Assembly: GCA_902595425.1 (NCBI GenBank)
Contig: CACJPV010000008.1
Location: forward strand, 1-58,625
Reading direction: 5' to 3'
DNA length: 58,625 nt
Source of the DNA: an uncultured Alphaproteobacteria bacterium
GTDB lineage: Bacteria; Pseudomonadota; Alphaproteobacteria; HIMB59; GCA-002718135
Shown here: positions 16,892-26,472 of the stretch, piece after piece
Layout of the letters: each line of letters starts with the position of its first letter
How positions within the stretch are numbered: the stretch's first letter is position 1
Notes under the pieces: generated by a model
What the model was told of the DNA's origin: nothing
What the model saw: only the letters and a program-made list of their open reading frames with translations
Database searches by the model: none
Position numbers and translations under genes: made by a program

Positions 16892-17900
16892 TAAGCAATT
16901 CCTTAGCTGCATTTCCAATTTTTTTAGATGAAGGTATGTAGAAGTCTTCCATTGGTGGGCTGAATGGAACAGGCGTGTGAGGTGCAGTAATTTTTATTAC
17001 TCCAGACTTTAGATCAGAAAAACAGTTTTCAGATATTAATGATGAAATTTCAGATGCAAGTGAACATTTAGGGTTAGACTCATCTACAATTATAACCCTA
17101 CCTGTTTTTTTGACTGAAGTATAAATTAAATCTTCATCAAGAGGTGAATATGATCTTGGATCAATTATTTCACAACTAATGTTATTATTCTCTAGTTCTT
17201 TTGCTGCTTCCTCTGCAAAAAGGTTCATTCTTTGTATGGCAACTATAGTTACATCACTTCCATTTTTTCTTATTTTGCCTTTCCCAAGAGGTATTGGTTT
17301 TAAATCATCAGGTACTTCACAGGAAGTCATATACAACCTTTTATGTTCCATAAAAATTACCGGATCATCATCTTGGATGGATGATAACAATAATCCTTTC
17401 GCATCATAAGCATCATAGGGTGCTACAACTTTTAATCCAGGAATATGGGTATATAAACTATAAAGAGTTTGTGAATGTTCACTTCCTGCTCTAAAACCTG
17501 CTCCAACAACAGTTCTCACAACCATAGGAACTTTTTGTTTACCTCCAAACATATATCTAACTTTTGCAGCTTGATTCATCATTTGATCAAAACATACACC
17601 AGCAAAATCAACATACATAAGTTCAACAATAGGTCTCAAACCTGTCATTGCGGCTCCTACTGCAGCGCCAAAAAAACCTGCTTCAGCAATTGTGGTATCT
17701 CTAACTCGCTCCCCTCCAAATTTTGTAAACAATCCCTGCGTTACACCAAAAGGACCACCCCAGGCGTCTTGAGTACCTCGATATTGCTCTCTGCCTTTTC
17801 CACCAGCAATATCTTCTCCCATTAGAATCACATTCTTATCATTTTCAAATGATTGAACTAATGCATCATTAATAGCTTCTTTAACTGTTTTGATTGGCAA
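16884..17900 (-). CDS. 2-oxoacid (acetoin/pyruvate-type) dehydrogenase E1 component, beta subunit
   Basis: A 338-residue thiamine-diphosphate enzyme subunit. It shows the E1-beta start TVKEAINDALVQSF, MGEDIAGGKG, GLRPIVELMYVDF, RTVVGAGFRAGSEHSQ and PRSYSPLDEDL. The start is a TTG directly after the stop of the alpha gene. With E1-alpha it forms a heterotetramer that decarboxylates a 2-oxoacid or cleaves acetoin. No E2 acyltransferase or E3 is encoded nearby, so it either borrows them or carries out an E1-only reaction. It is in the same operon as the GntR regulator and the sugar genes. Confidence 0.88.
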   Translation of the reverse strand: MPIKTVKEAINDALVQSFENDKNVILMGEDIAGGKGREQYRGTQDAWGGPFGVTQGLFTKFGGERVRDTTIAEAGFFGAAVGAAMTGLRPIVELMYVDFAGVCFDQMMNQAAKVRYMFGGKQKVPMVVRTVVGAGFRAGSEHSQTLYSLYTHIPGLKVVAPYDAYDAKGLLLSSIQDDDPVIFMEHKRLYMTSCEVPDDLKPIPLGKGKIRKNGSDVTIVAIQRMNLFAEEAAKELENNNISCEIIDPRSYSPLDEDLIYTSVKKTGRVIIVDESNPKCSLASEISSLISENCFSDLKSGVIKITAPHTPVPFSPPMEDFYIPSSKKIGNAAKELLNA

Positions 17901-18875
17901 TTAATTTACCTCCCTTGGGTAATTTACATAAACTTCTTCTAATGCGTCTTCTCCTTTTGGCCATGGTTGAGTGTCAGCAAAATCAAATGCAGAGTTTACT
18001 GTATCCAAAGCATTCTTTTTATATTTCTCAATATCATCTTTAGTTAAATTATGGTTTTTGGCATTATCAATTGCTAATTTTATTGGATCATTTTTTTTTG
18101 CATTTTCAATTTCTTCTTCAGGCTGATATAATTGGGTATCACCTTCATACTGCCCTGAAAAACGATAATTTTTAAATTCTAAAAAAATTGGTGTTTGTTT
18201 ATTTCTACTCTCTTTTAGTGCTTTGTTGGTTAAATTAAAAACTTCAAAAACGTCATTCCCATTTCCACTATATGCTATCATGTCATAAGCTTTAGAAATG
18301 TCAGATAATTCTTTAGTATTTAAATGCCAATCTGTTGCGGTGGCTTCAGCATAACCATTATTTTCGCAAACAAATAGCATTGGTATGTTCCATAATTTAG
18401 CTAAGCCTGCAGCTTCATGAAATGCTCCATTATGAATTGCTCCATCTCCAAAAAAAGAAACTGAATTTTTACTTCCATTATTAATTTTTTCTTGAAGAGC
18501 AGCACCCAATACAACTGGTGGACCTGCAGCAACAATACCAAAAGAACCTAACATTCCTCTATCAAAATCACTGATGTGCATACTGCCACCTCTACCTTTA
18601 CAAATTCCAGTAGAGCGACCGTATATTTCAGAGGTAATTTGATTCAAATTACAATCTTTTGCTATTGCATGTCCATGGTTTCTATAAGTACTAGATATCC
18701 AATCATCTTTATTGAGAGCTGCCATGACACCTACGCAAATTGCTTCAGAACCTATACAAGTATGCAAATAACCTGGAACACTTTTTTCTTTTGCTATTTT
18801 TTTAATACGTTCTTCAAAAAAACGAATTGTAAATAATTTATTATATATCCAATCTAATTTATTTTTATCTAACAT
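17901..18875 (-). CDS. 2-oxoacid (acetoin/pyruvate-type) dehydrogenase E1 component, alpha subunit
   Basis: A 324-residue subunit with the thiamine-diphosphate binding motif: GDGAIHNGAFHEA (143 onward) ending in ENN at 171-173. Typical E1-alpha landmarks are RFFEERI, GYLHTCIGSEAICVG, YRNHGHAIAKDC and GRGGSMH. It is the first gene of the leftward operon, and its ATG faces the isomerase gene across 126 bp. Its length and motifs resemble acetoin dehydrogenase and short pyruvate dehydrogenase alpha chains. The physiological oxoacid is unknown. Confidence 0.88.
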   Translation of the reverse strand: MLDKNKLDWIYNKLFTIRFFEERIKKIAKEKSVPGYLHTCIGSEAICVGVMAALNKDDWISSTYRNHGHAIAKDCNLNQITSEIYGRSTGICKGRGGSMHISDFDRGMLGSFGIVAAGPPVVLGAALQEKINNGSKNSVSFFGDGAIHNGAFHEAAGLAKLWNIPMLFVCENNGYAEATATDWHLNTKELSDISKAYDMIAYSGNGNDVFEVFNLTNKALKESRNKQTPIFLEFKNYRFSGQYEGDTQLYQPEEEIENAKKNDPIKLAIDNAKNHNLTKDDIEKYKKNALDTVNSAFDFADTQPWPKGEDALEEVYVNYPREVN

Positions 18876-18948
18876 TGAGTTGTTATAACATTTAATATAA
18901 TTTTTATTTAAAAATAAAATATCATTTCAATACATTTATAATATCAAA

Positions 18949-18968
18949 GTCAATATATAATAATTGAC
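18949..18968. promoter_or_regulatory. Candidate GntR-type operator palindrome
   Basis: GTCAAT (18949-18954) and ATTGAC (18963-18968) form perfect six-base arms around an eight-base AT spacer. The outer GT and AC match the general GntR-family operator pattern. The site lies in the middle of the 126-bp divergent region and overlaps the -35 candidate of the rightward promoter, so a bound repressor could block the rightward arm and perhaps the leftward one. The assignment to the UTRA regulator at 16178-16891 is inference. Confidence 0.5.
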
Positions 18969-18992
18969 ATTATAAACATTATAACATTTAAT
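18964..18992 (+). promoter_or_regulatory. Candidate sigma70-type promoter for the rightward sugar operon
   Basis: A perfect TTGACA (18964-18969) is followed after 17 bases by TTTAAT (18987-18992). Between them lies a tandem nine-base repeat ACATTATAA (18967-18975 and 18976-18984). The predicted transcription start would be only a few bases before the ATG at 19002, implying a nearly leaderless message. No ribosome-binding site is visible before that ATG, which fits. Confidence 0.45.
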
Positions 18993-19001
18993 AAAAAACA
19001 A

Positions 19002-20453
19002 ATGAAAGAAGTATTACGTATAGGATTTGTAGCGACATCAATAAGTCCTTATTATGCTGAAGAACAAAATGTAAGAAAAAATTCTGAAGAGCATCTTAAG
19101 TTAATTTTAAAAAATTATGATGTTGAATTATTATCATTTTATAAAACAATTTTTTCTAAAGAAGACTCGGAAGAAGCTGAGAGATTTTTTAATAAAAAAA
19201 TAGATTTTCTACTTTTGCAAACTAGCTCATGCAGCTCAGGTGAACAACTTTACCCTCTTTGTAATATTGTAAATAAAATGGGCATATGGGCAGTACCAGA
19301 TCAAGAAACTGAGGGTGATGTAAAATTACACTCTTTAGTTTCTACAAGTCATTATTTAGGAATTATAAAAAAACTACTTTCAGAGAAAAAAATTAAAACA
19401 AAATGGTTCTACAATTATGCAGATACTGATGAATTTAAAAATAAATTTTTAATAACATTACGATCTTTAATTGCTCTAAAAAAATTAAAACAATCAAAAT
19501 TGGGGTTAATTGGAGGCATATCACCTGGTTTTGATAATATGATTGTTGATAATGCAAAAATCAAAACGAATATAGGTACGAGCATAGAAGAGACAACAAT
19601 TAAAGAACTAATAGATAAGGCAAAAAATTTTAAACAACCATTAATAGACGAAGAAATTAAAAAAATTAAAGCTTCTGCTAGTTCTATTCATGTCTCTAAT
19701 GATGATTCTTTTAATAGAGTAACTAGAGTGTATTTTGCTCTAAAACAAATGAGAGAAGAAAATGATTGGGACTCTCTAGCTGTACAGTGTTGGTCTCAGT
19801 TTCAAGAACTTTATGACATAGCTCCATGTATGGCATACGGTTGGATGGGAAGTGAAGATGGAATTGCAGTTTCTTGTGAAGGAGATGTTCAAGGTTCAAT
19901 CAGCATGCTTCTCCTAAATTATATTTCTAATACAAAAAAATCATCAACTCTACTGGATCTTGCTACTTTTGATAAAAAAGCAAACGCTGTACTAATGTGG
20001 CACTGCGGTGTTTCTCCTAGGCATTTTGCAAATGAAGATGGTATTAGCTGGGTGGATCATTCTACCCTAGGAAGAAAAACTGAAAAAAAATATGGTGTTG
20101 CTGGAGATCAAGTATTTAAACCACAATCATCGACAACAACTTATCTTGGAAATAACGCTGAAAGAATTTTAATTTTAAATTCTGAAATATTTGAACATAC
20201 AAATAAAGGTTTTGATGGAACAAGAGGATGGTTCAAAGAGACAAAACTTAACAGAGATCCAATCTCGGCAGAAAACTTGATAAATACACTAAACATTATA
20301 GGTCATGAACATCATTATGCGGTTGGTCAAGGCGATTATAGTAAAGAGTTATTAGAATTTGCAGCTTGGAATGATTTAAAGCTTGTAGACGAGATTCCTT
20401 TGGTAGATTATATTTCACCAAAGGATAACAAATCAAATAATTTGCTTATTTGA
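19002..20453 (+). CDS. L-fucose/L-arabinose isomerase-family protein
   Basis: A 483-residue protein of the FucI/AraA-like fold. The N-terminal domain holds IDFLLLQTSSCSSGEQ, and the middle has AVQCWSQFQELYDIAPCMAYGWM followed by ISCEGD-like CEGDVQGSISM, whose Glu and Asp are expected metal ligands. A C-terminal HEHHYAVGQGD supplies histidines. The family interconverts aldoses and ketoses with Mn2+. It opens the rightward operon; 21 nt separate it from the solute-binding protein. Given the arabinofuranosidase and the DhaKL/aldolase genes, the likely substrate is a pentose or a 6-deoxyhexose, but the sequence does not fix which. Confidence 0.75.
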   Translation: MKEVLRIGFVATSISPYYAEEQNVRKNSEEHLKLILKNYDVELLSFYKTIFSKEDSEEAERFFNKKIDFLLLQTSSCSSGEQLYPLCNIVNKMGIWAVPDQETEGDVKLHSLVSTSHYLGIIKKLLSEKKIKTKWFYNYADTDEFKNKFLITLRSLIALKKLKQSKLGLIGGISPGFDNMIVDNAKIKTNIGTSIEETTIKELIDKAKNFKQPLIDEEIKKIKASASSIHVSNDDSFNRVTRVYFALKQMREENDWDSLAVQCWSQFQELYDIAPCMAYGWMGSEDGIAVSCEGDVQGSISMLLLNYISNTKKSSTLLDLATFDKKANAVLMWHCGVSPRHFANEDGISWVDHSTLGRKTEKKYGVAGDQVFKPQSSTTTYLGNNAERILILNSEIFEHTNKGFDGTRGWFKETKLNRDPISAENLINTLNIIGHEHHYAVGQGDYSKELLEFAAWNDLKLVDEIPLVDYISPKDNKSNNLLI

Positions 20454-20474
20454 TTTTTTTAAATTGGAGGTAAA

Positions 20475-21722
20475 ATGAAATATTTAAAAATTATCGCCTT
20501 TACATTAACAAGTTTATTTTTTTCAAAATTAGTTGTTGCTGAAACAGCTCCAGGTTTTGGTTCTTGGGATGATGTTTTAAAAGCGGCTGATGGTGGTCAA
20601 GTAAACGTCTATATGTGGGGTGGATCTGATGCTATCAATGGTTTTGTTGATGATTTCTATGGTGTTCCATTAAAGGAAAAATATAACATCACCTTGAATA
20701 GAGTTCCTTTAGCTGGAACTGTTGACGCCGTTAACCAAGTATTAAGTGAAAAAGAAGCTGGTGTAACTGGTGATGGTGGAAGTATTGATCTAATTTGGAT
20801 CAATGGTGAAAATTTCTGGACACTTAAGCAAGCTAAATTATTGTATGGTCCTTTTGCTGCTGCTCTTCCAAATAGTGAATTTGTTGCTTGGGATAACCCA
20901 GCTGTAAATCTTGACTTTGGTAGACCTGTAGATGGAATGGAGAGCCCTTGGTCAAGTGCTCAATTCCACTTCATGTATGACTCGGCTAGAAACAATTACG
21001 ATGATATGCCAAGAAGTTATGCTGAATTAAGTGACTGGATTGCAAGCAATCCTGGAAGATTTACTTATATTAGACCTGGTAAAGGTGGATTTGTTGGTAC
21101 ACGATTTGTAAAACAAATTTTCTTTGAATTAAGTGGAGGTCAGGATCAATGGGTAGGTCCATTTAATCAAGCATTGTATGATAAATGGGCACCAAAAGTT
21201 TGGGAACTTTTAAATTCTTGGGAGAAGGATTTATGGAGAAGTGGTGAAACATATCCAAAAGACAATGCGGAAATGCATAGTTTATTTGCAAATGGTGAAG
21301 TTGATCTAGATTTCACACAATCACCAAGAGGTGCCGGACCAACAAATACTGCGGGAACTACACCTCCTACTTCAAGAGCTTTTGCGTTCTATGAAAATAT
21401 GATCGGTGACTTCAATTACTGGGCAATTCCATATAACGCACCTAATAAAGCTGCTGCTTTAGTCTATGCTAATTTAGTATTAGAGCCTGAACTTCAAGCT
21501 GCACAAGTACAACCTGCAAATGGGTTTTGTTGTGGATGGGGTATCAGCACTGCTAAAGTAACTGATGCGGCTGGAAAAGCTGCTATTGAAGAAGCACAAA
21601 ACAATCTTGGAGATGCTGCTGAAGATCAAAACATTTTAGCGAAAGCTTTGGTTTCAGATATTGCTGCTGAGTACCAAGATTTGATTGAAGCTGATTGGGA
21701 AGCAAACGTACTTCTTAAATAA
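20475..21722 (+). CDS. ABC transporter solute-binding protein, YnjB-like
   Basis: A 415-residue periplasmic binding protein. The signal peptide ends at about residue 22 (VVA/ETAPG), and the ATG has a GGAGGT site. The mature part starts GFGSWDDVLKAADGGQVNVYMWGG and contains DLIWINGENFWTLKQAKLLYG, both characteristic of the YnjB group of family 1 binding proteins. Codon usage is slightly richer in GC than in its neighbours, as is common for abundant binding proteins. The substrate of YnjB-type systems is not established. Here the operon with a GH51 enzyme suggests a small furanoside. Confidence 0.85.
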   Translation: MKYLKIIAFTLTSLFFSKLVVAETAPGFGSWDDVLKAADGGQVNVYMWGGSDAINGFVDDFYGVPLKEKYNITLNRVPLAGTVDAVNQVLSEKEAGVTGDGGSIDLIWINGENFWTLKQAKLLYGPFAAALPNSEFVAWDNPAVNLDFGRPVDGMESPWSSAQFHFMYDSARNNYDDMPRSYAELSDWIASNPGRFTYIRPGKGGFVGTRFVKQIFFELSGGQDQWVGPFNQALYDKWAPKVWELLNSWEKDLWRSGETYPKDNAEMHSLFANGEVDLDFTQSPRGAGPTNTAGTTPPTSRAFAFYENMIGDFNYWAIPYNAPNKAAALVYANLVLEPELQAAQVQPANGFCCGWGISTAKVTDAAGKAAIEEAQNNLGDAAEDQNILAKALVSDIAAEYQDLIEADWEANVLLK

Positions 21723-21730
21723 TAAATAAA

Positions 21731-22606
21731 ATGGGCGGGGAAAGATTAAAAATTATTTTATCTCTTACCCCGCCTCTTCTTATAATTATCACTCTTTTTT
21801 TTGGTGGTATCTTTTACGGCTTTCTTCAAAGTTTAGGATATCAACCAGCTATTGGCAAATATGAACTTAATTTTTCTGCTTACTACAATGTTATGTTTTC
21901 AGAGAGATATGCAAAATTATTCTGGTCAGGATTAGCTCTTAACTTATGGGTGAGTTTTGCTAGCACATTTTTAGCTGCGGTATTTGCTCTATTTGGAGCT
22001 TTAGCAATTAGGAAAACTTTTATTGGCAAAACATTATGTAATTTTATTTATTCATTAAATCTACCTATGCCTCACTTAGTAGTCGCTGTTGGTATGATTT
22101 TTGTTTTTTCTCAAAGTGGTTTGTTGGCAAGGCTCGCTGCTCAGATAGGTATGATTTCTAGTCCAGGTGATTTTCCTGTTCTTGTTAAAGATAAATATGG
22201 CTTTGGTATTATACTTGCATATATATGGAAAGAAGCTGCTTTTTTCTTCATCATTTTAATGTCTGTATTGCAATCTTTAGGAGAGAATTTTGAAGAATTA
22301 GCACAAAGTCTTGGCGCTAATAGATGGCAACGATTTAGATATGTCATTCTACCACTAGTAATGCCAAATTTATTTTCCGCTTCTATTATTGTATTTGCTT
22401 TCAGTTTTGGAGCATATGAAGTGCCTGCTTTGCTAGGCGTAATTTATCCGCAAATGTTACCAGTAATGGCTTTTGAATTTTTCTTAAATCCCGACTTGAA
22501 TGCAAGAAGTGAAGGTATGGCATTGAGTATAATCATTGCATTAATTGTAATGATACTAGTTGTTTTTTATTTTTGGTTAACTCAAGCTAAAATAAGGAAA
22601 GATTAA
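21731..22606 (+). CDS. ABC transporter permease (YnjC N-terminal half-like)
   Basis: A 291-residue inner-membrane permease with about six helices. The cytoplasmic EAA loop that docks the ATPase is visible as EELAQSLGANRWQRFRYVILP (about 194-214). It begins 8 nt after the binding-protein gene and its stop overlaps the next ATG (TAATG). In E. coli YnjC the two permease halves are fused, whereas here they are separate genes. Forms the channel with the following permease. Confidence 0.85.
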   Translation: MGGERLKIILSLTPPLLIIITLFFGGIFYGFLQSLGYQPAIGKYELNFSAYYNVMFSERYAKLFWSGLALNLWVSFASTFLAAVFALFGALAIRKTFIGKTLCNFIYSLNLPMPHLVVAVGMIFVFSQSGLLARLAAQIGMISSPGDFPVLVKDKYGFGIILAYIWKEAAFFFIILMSVLQSLGENFEELAQSLGANRWQRFRYVILPLVMPNLFSASIIVFAFSFGAYEVPALLGVIYPQMLPVMAFEFFLNPDLNARSEGMALSIIIALIVMILVVFYFWLTQAKIRKD

Positions 22607-23469
22607 TGAACAATAATTTAAAAAGAATTAATATTTATTCAATTTATTTGGGCGCACTAATATTAATTTTACCTTTAATTGCTTTTTTTATTAATGCCTT
22701 TTCTTTTAGATGGTTTTATCCGCAAATCATTCCAAAAGAATTAAGTTTACAGGCATGGGTAAGATTAAAACTTATTCCTAAACCTGGGCAAAGAACTTTT
22801 GAAGGTTTTTTGGATCTATGGGCATCAAATCCAACTGTCATTAAAGCTTTAGTCAACAGTTTAACAATTGGTATTTTAGTAACTATTGTGTCTATAATAA
22901 TCGCTTTACCAGCAGCAAGAGTTTTAGGTTTATTGAATTTTAGATTTAAAAAATTAATAATATTTATCATGGTCTCGCCTACTATATTGCCACCAATTGC
23001 ATTTGTATTGGGTTTAAATATTAATTTTATTTCAATTGGTTTCTCGGGAAGTTTTTTTGGAGTATGTTTAGTCCATCTTGTTCCAATAATGCCGTACGTA
23101 GTTCTTACTATGACAGGAATTTTTGCAAACTATAATCCAGATTTTGAACATCAAGCAAGAACACTTGGCGCAAATAAAACAACTACTTTTTTTCAAATAA
23201 CACTACCTGCAATAGCGCCAGGAATGGTAGTAGCTGCTCTTTTTGCTTTTTTAGTATCTTGGAGTCAGTATCTACTCACCTTTTTGATAGGGGCAGGAAA
23301 AGTGATGACCCTTCCTCTTTTAGTTTTTTCTACCGCATCATCTGGTAACCCTGCTTTAACAGCAGCAATTTCAATAATATTTATTTTTCCAGCAATCTTG
23401 ATATTAGTGTTCACATCTAAATTTGTATCCGGACAATCAGGAGCTACAAGTGGATTTGGTAAAATTTAA
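22606..23469 (+). CDS. ABC transporter permease (YnjC C-terminal half-like)
   Basis: A 287-residue permease with six predicted helices. Its EAA loop is EHQARTLGANKTTTFFQITLP (about 184-204). There is a characteristic LIPKPGQRTFEGFLDLW periplasmic segment before helix 2. It is coupled to the preceding permease by a TAATG overlap and followed after 11 nt by the ATPase gene. Together with the previous gene it should make the heterodimeric membrane pore. Confidence 0.85.
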   Translation: MNNNLKRINIYSIYLGALILILPLIAFFINAFSFRWFYPQIIPKELSLQAWVRLKLIPKPGQRTFEGFLDLWASNPTVIKALVNSLTIGILVTIVSIIIALPAARVLGLLNFRFKKLIIFIMVSPTILPPIAFVLGLNINFISIGFSGSFFGVCLVHLVPIMPYVVLTMTGIFANYNPDFEHQARTLGANKTTTFFQITLPAIAPGMVVAALFAFLVSWSQYLLTFLIGAGKVMTLPLLVFSTASSGNPALTAAISIIFIFPAILILVFTSKFVSGQSGATSGFGKI

Positions 23470-23480
23470 AAGAGGTATAA

Positions 23481-24536
23481 ATGAGTGAATTAAAAATACA
23501 AAATTTAGTTAAAAATTTTCAAGGAATGGATCGCCCTGCGGTTAATAATGTAAATTTAGATATTAATAGTGGTCAATTAGTAGCTTTTCTTGGACCATCT
23601 GGTTGTGGAAAAACAACAATATTAAAAATGATCACAGGATTATTTCAACCTGATAATGGTAATATCACTCTAGATAATGAATCTCTTTTACCTATACCTA
23701 CAGAGAAAAGAGGTGTTGTAATGGTATTTCAAAACTATCTATTATTTCCTTATATGAATGTAAATGAGAATGTAGGATTTGCATTAAAGATGAAAGGTGT
23801 AGATAAAAAAACAATCGATGAAAGAGTAAAAGAAATGTTAGATTTAGTTAAATTACCAGATATTGGCCTAAGAAAACCAAAACAATTATCTGGAGGACAA
23901 CAACAACGTGTAGCTCTTGCAAGAGCACTTATTGCTAGTCCACGATTACTTTTATTAGATGAGCCTTTAAGCAACCTAGATGCGCATTTAAGAGATGAAA
24001 TGAGAGAACTCATCTTAACTATTCAACAAAAATTAAATGTAACAACAATATTTGTTACACATGATCAGGAGGAAGCGGTTTTACTTGCTGATAAAATTGC
24101 CCTTATATTTGATGGAGAATTACAAAATTATACATCTCCTAAAAACTACTATGAAAAACCAAAAAATATTAAGGCTGCAAAATTTTTTGGTGGTGTAAAT
24201 TTTGTCAAGGCAGATTTTACAGATAACAAAATACAAAGCGAAATTGGTTTTTGCGAATATGAAGGAGATAATATTAGCAATCTTAATAAAAAATTATTTC
24301 TTACAATTAGACCAGAAAATATTAAAATTTCAAAAAATACTGAATTTGATCACAATTCCTACCAGGGGGAAATTACATCAGTAATATTTTCGGGTACTCA
24401 TACTCGCTACAAAATTAATGTTAATAATGTAAATTTAGAATGTTCTCTTCAGTCAGTTGGTATTGATAATATAAAAGAATCAGACAAAGTCTTCATTCAC
24501 CTTCCAAAAGATAAAATTTGGGGAATGAATGACTAA
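23481..24536 (+). CDS. ABC transporter ATP-binding protein, sugar/polyamine (TOBE) type
   Basis: A 351-residue ATPase. Walker A GPSGCGKTT is at 38-46, the signature LSGGQ at 136-140, Walker B LLLLDEP at 156-162, and THDQEEA gives the switch histidine. The C-terminal 110 residues form a TOBE-like regulatory domain (LFLTIRPENIKI, GTHTRYKINV), longer than in YnjD and typical of sugar, spermidine and iron importers. Its stop overlaps the GH51 start (ATGACTAA), so the importer and the hydrolase are translationally coupled. Confidence 0.9.
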   Translation: MSELKIQNLVKNFQGMDRPAVNNVNLDINSGQLVAFLGPSGCGKTTILKMITGLFQPDNGNITLDNESLLPIPTEKRGVVMVFQNYLLFPYMNVNENVGFALKMKGVDKKTIDERVKEMLDLVKLPDIGLRKPKQLSGGQQQRVALARALIASPRLLLLDEPLSNLDAHLRDEMRELILTIQQKLNVTTIFVTHDQEEAVLLADKIALIFDGELQNYTSPKNYYEKPKNIKAAKFFGGVNFVKADFTDNKIQSEIGFCEYEGDNISNLNKKLFLTIRPENIKISKNTEFDHNSYQGEITSVIFSGTHTRYKINVNNVNLECSLQSVGIDNIKESDKVFIHLPKDKIWGMND

Positions 24537-26472
24537 AAAAATTTCGGAAATTAATTTTTCCAAAAAAAATATTATTGCTAAATTGTCTGAGCATATGTTT
24601 GGAACAAATCTTGAGCATATTGGTGATGCTATTTATAGAAATGGAATATGGGCTGAAGTAGTTCAAAATAGAAAATTTTGCGGACCTGATAAATTAATGT
24701 GGAATAATGGTCTTGAGCATGATCATCTTGATTTTGGAATTATCCAGCCTTGGAAAGGTTATAATGCATCAGCAAAATATGTCATGTACGCTCACTCAAA
24801 TAGTAATTATATTGTAAAAGGAAATGAATTAACCAGTAGATATGGAAGTGCTAAACAATCCCAACAAATTACTATTAGAGAGAAGAATAAAACAAAAAGA
24901 GGAATTCAACAAAATTTATATGTTGTTGATCCTAAGGATGAATTTGATTTTAGCATTATCGCAAAAGGAGAAAATCAAAAAATATTTATAGAAATTGGCG
25001 AAAATAAATTTTCATTTTTTGCTAAAAAAAATTGGAGTAAATTTAAAAAAAAAATAAAATTTAATAAATTTTCTTCTTATAAAAAAATTAAGATTACTAT
25101 TCAGTGGGGTACTGTTTATATTGCTAATTGTTCATTAATGCCAAAAGATACGATTTTTGGTTTTAGAAAAGATATTACTGAAATGATAAAAGAATGGACA
25201 CCTAGTTACATACGGTGGCCCGGTGGAAATTTTTTGTCTGGTTATAATTGGGAAAATGCAATTGGAAATAAAGATTATCGTATGCCCTACTACGATTATG
25301 CTTGGTATCAATGGGAATACAATGATGTTGGGACTGATGAATTTTTTAAATGGTGTGAATACATAGGAAGTGAGCCTATGATTACTATTAATACTGGCGA
25401 TGGATCAATTAAAGATGCTCAAAATTGGATAGAGTACATAACTGGCGATCATAGAACTATATATGGCAAAAAAAGAATAAAAAATGGTAGAAAGAAACCC
25501 TATCATCTAAAAACTATATTCATTGGCAATGAAATGTTTGGCGGTTGGCAGATTGGGCATACTGATCCAGTTACTTATGCTAAAAAGTATGATCAATTTG
25601 TAAAAGCCATAAAGAAGATAAACAATAAATTACGTTTTATTGCAGTAGGTGCGTGTTCTGATCATTTTGGTCATTGGAATGAACAAATCCTAAAAAATAT
25701 CAAAGAAAAAATAGATGAATTAAGTGTTCATTATTATTCAATAAGGACAGAAAAAGATAAAAACCCTCCTAATTATAAAACTAGATATCTTCCCACTGTA
25801 GCAGCTGCAACTGAAGTAGAATTAATGCTGGATAAAACCATTAATGAAGTAAGAAAAAATACAAATAAAGATATTAAAATAGCATTTGATGAGTGGAATA
25901 CATATGTTGAAGCTCATACACCCTATTTCATAGAAAATTATAACATAGCTGATGCAATATATGGAGCTTCACTTCTTCACGCATGCATTAATAGAGGTGA
26001 TATAATTAGAAATACAGGAATATATCATCTGATAAATGTGATGGGAAATTATAGAATTGATCATAAAAAAATATGGAAAACACCCACAACATTAGTGTTA
26101 GAACTATTCACAAAGTATCATAAGGGAGTTATTTTAGACTCAAAAATTAAAACAGATAATTTTATTTCTCCAAAATTAGGTAAACAACCAATTTATAAAA
26201 ATAATAAAATGATTGATGCAGCAGTAACAAAAAATCATGAAACATACTGCGTATCAATTGTAAATAAATCAGAAAATAAAAGTGTAACTATTAAAATAAA
26301 GAATAATCTTAAAATAACAAAAACATTTACGATTAATGGAAGTAACAAAACAGATATGAATGATTATCAAAATGTTAACAAAGTTAATATTAAAAAAAAT
26401 ATACTAAAGACTCAAGATAGTCACGTAACTATACCTTCTCACTCTATAAATATTATATTATTAAAAGATTAA
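24529..26472 (+). CDS. GH51 alpha-L-arabinofuranosidase-like glycoside hydrolase
   Basis: A 647-residue clan-A hydrolase without a signal peptide, hence cytoplasmic. It starts with the family's FGTNLEHIGDAIYRNGIW, and has IRWPGGNFLSGYNWENAIG (229-247), acid/base glutamate E335 in FIGNEMFGGW and nucleophile E455 in IAFDEWNTY. A C-terminal beta domain follows (VSIVNKSENKSVTIKI and SITVLLKD-like end). GH51 enzymes release terminal alpha-L-arabinofuranosyl residues. Placement after the importer says that an intact small arabinofuranoside or similar furanoside enters and is cut inside the cell. Confidence 0.88.
   Translation: MTKKISEINFSKKNIIAKLSEHMFGTNLEHIGDAIYRNGIWAEVVQNRKFCGPDKLMWNNGLEHDHLDFGIIQPWKGYNASAKYVMYAHSNSNYIVKGNELTSRYGSAKQSQQITIREKNKTKRGIQQNLYVVDPKDEFDFSIIAKGENQKIFIEIGENKFSFFAKKNWSKFKKKIKFNKFSSYKKIKITIQWGTVYIANCSLMPKDTIFGFRKDITEMIKEWTPSYIRWPGGNFLSGYNWENAIGNKDYRMPYYDYAWYQWEYNDVGTDEFFKWCEYIGSEPMITINTGDGSIKDAQNWIEYITGDHRTIYGKKRIKNGRKKPYHLKTIFIGNEMFGGWQIGHTDPVTYAKKYDQFVKAIKKINNKLRFIAVGACSDHFGHWNEQILKNIKEKIDELSVHYYSIRTEKDKNPPNYKTRYLPTVAAATEVELMLDKTINEVRKNTNKDIKIAFDEWNTYVEAHTPYFIENYNIADAIYGASLLHACINRGDIIRNTGIYHLINVMGNYRIDHKKIWKTPTTLVLELFTKYHKGVILDSKIKTDNFISPKLGKQPIYKNNKMIDAAVTKNHETYCVSIVNKSENKSVTIKIKNNLKITKTFTINGSNKTDMNDYQNVNKVNIKKNILKTQDSHVTIPSHSINIILLKD

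Noticed and set aside
17475..17825. 116-codon plus-strand frame inside the E1-beta gene
   Set aside because: An antisense shadow rich in Cys, His and Ser with no recognisable domain; the opposite strand encodes conserved E1-beta motifs.
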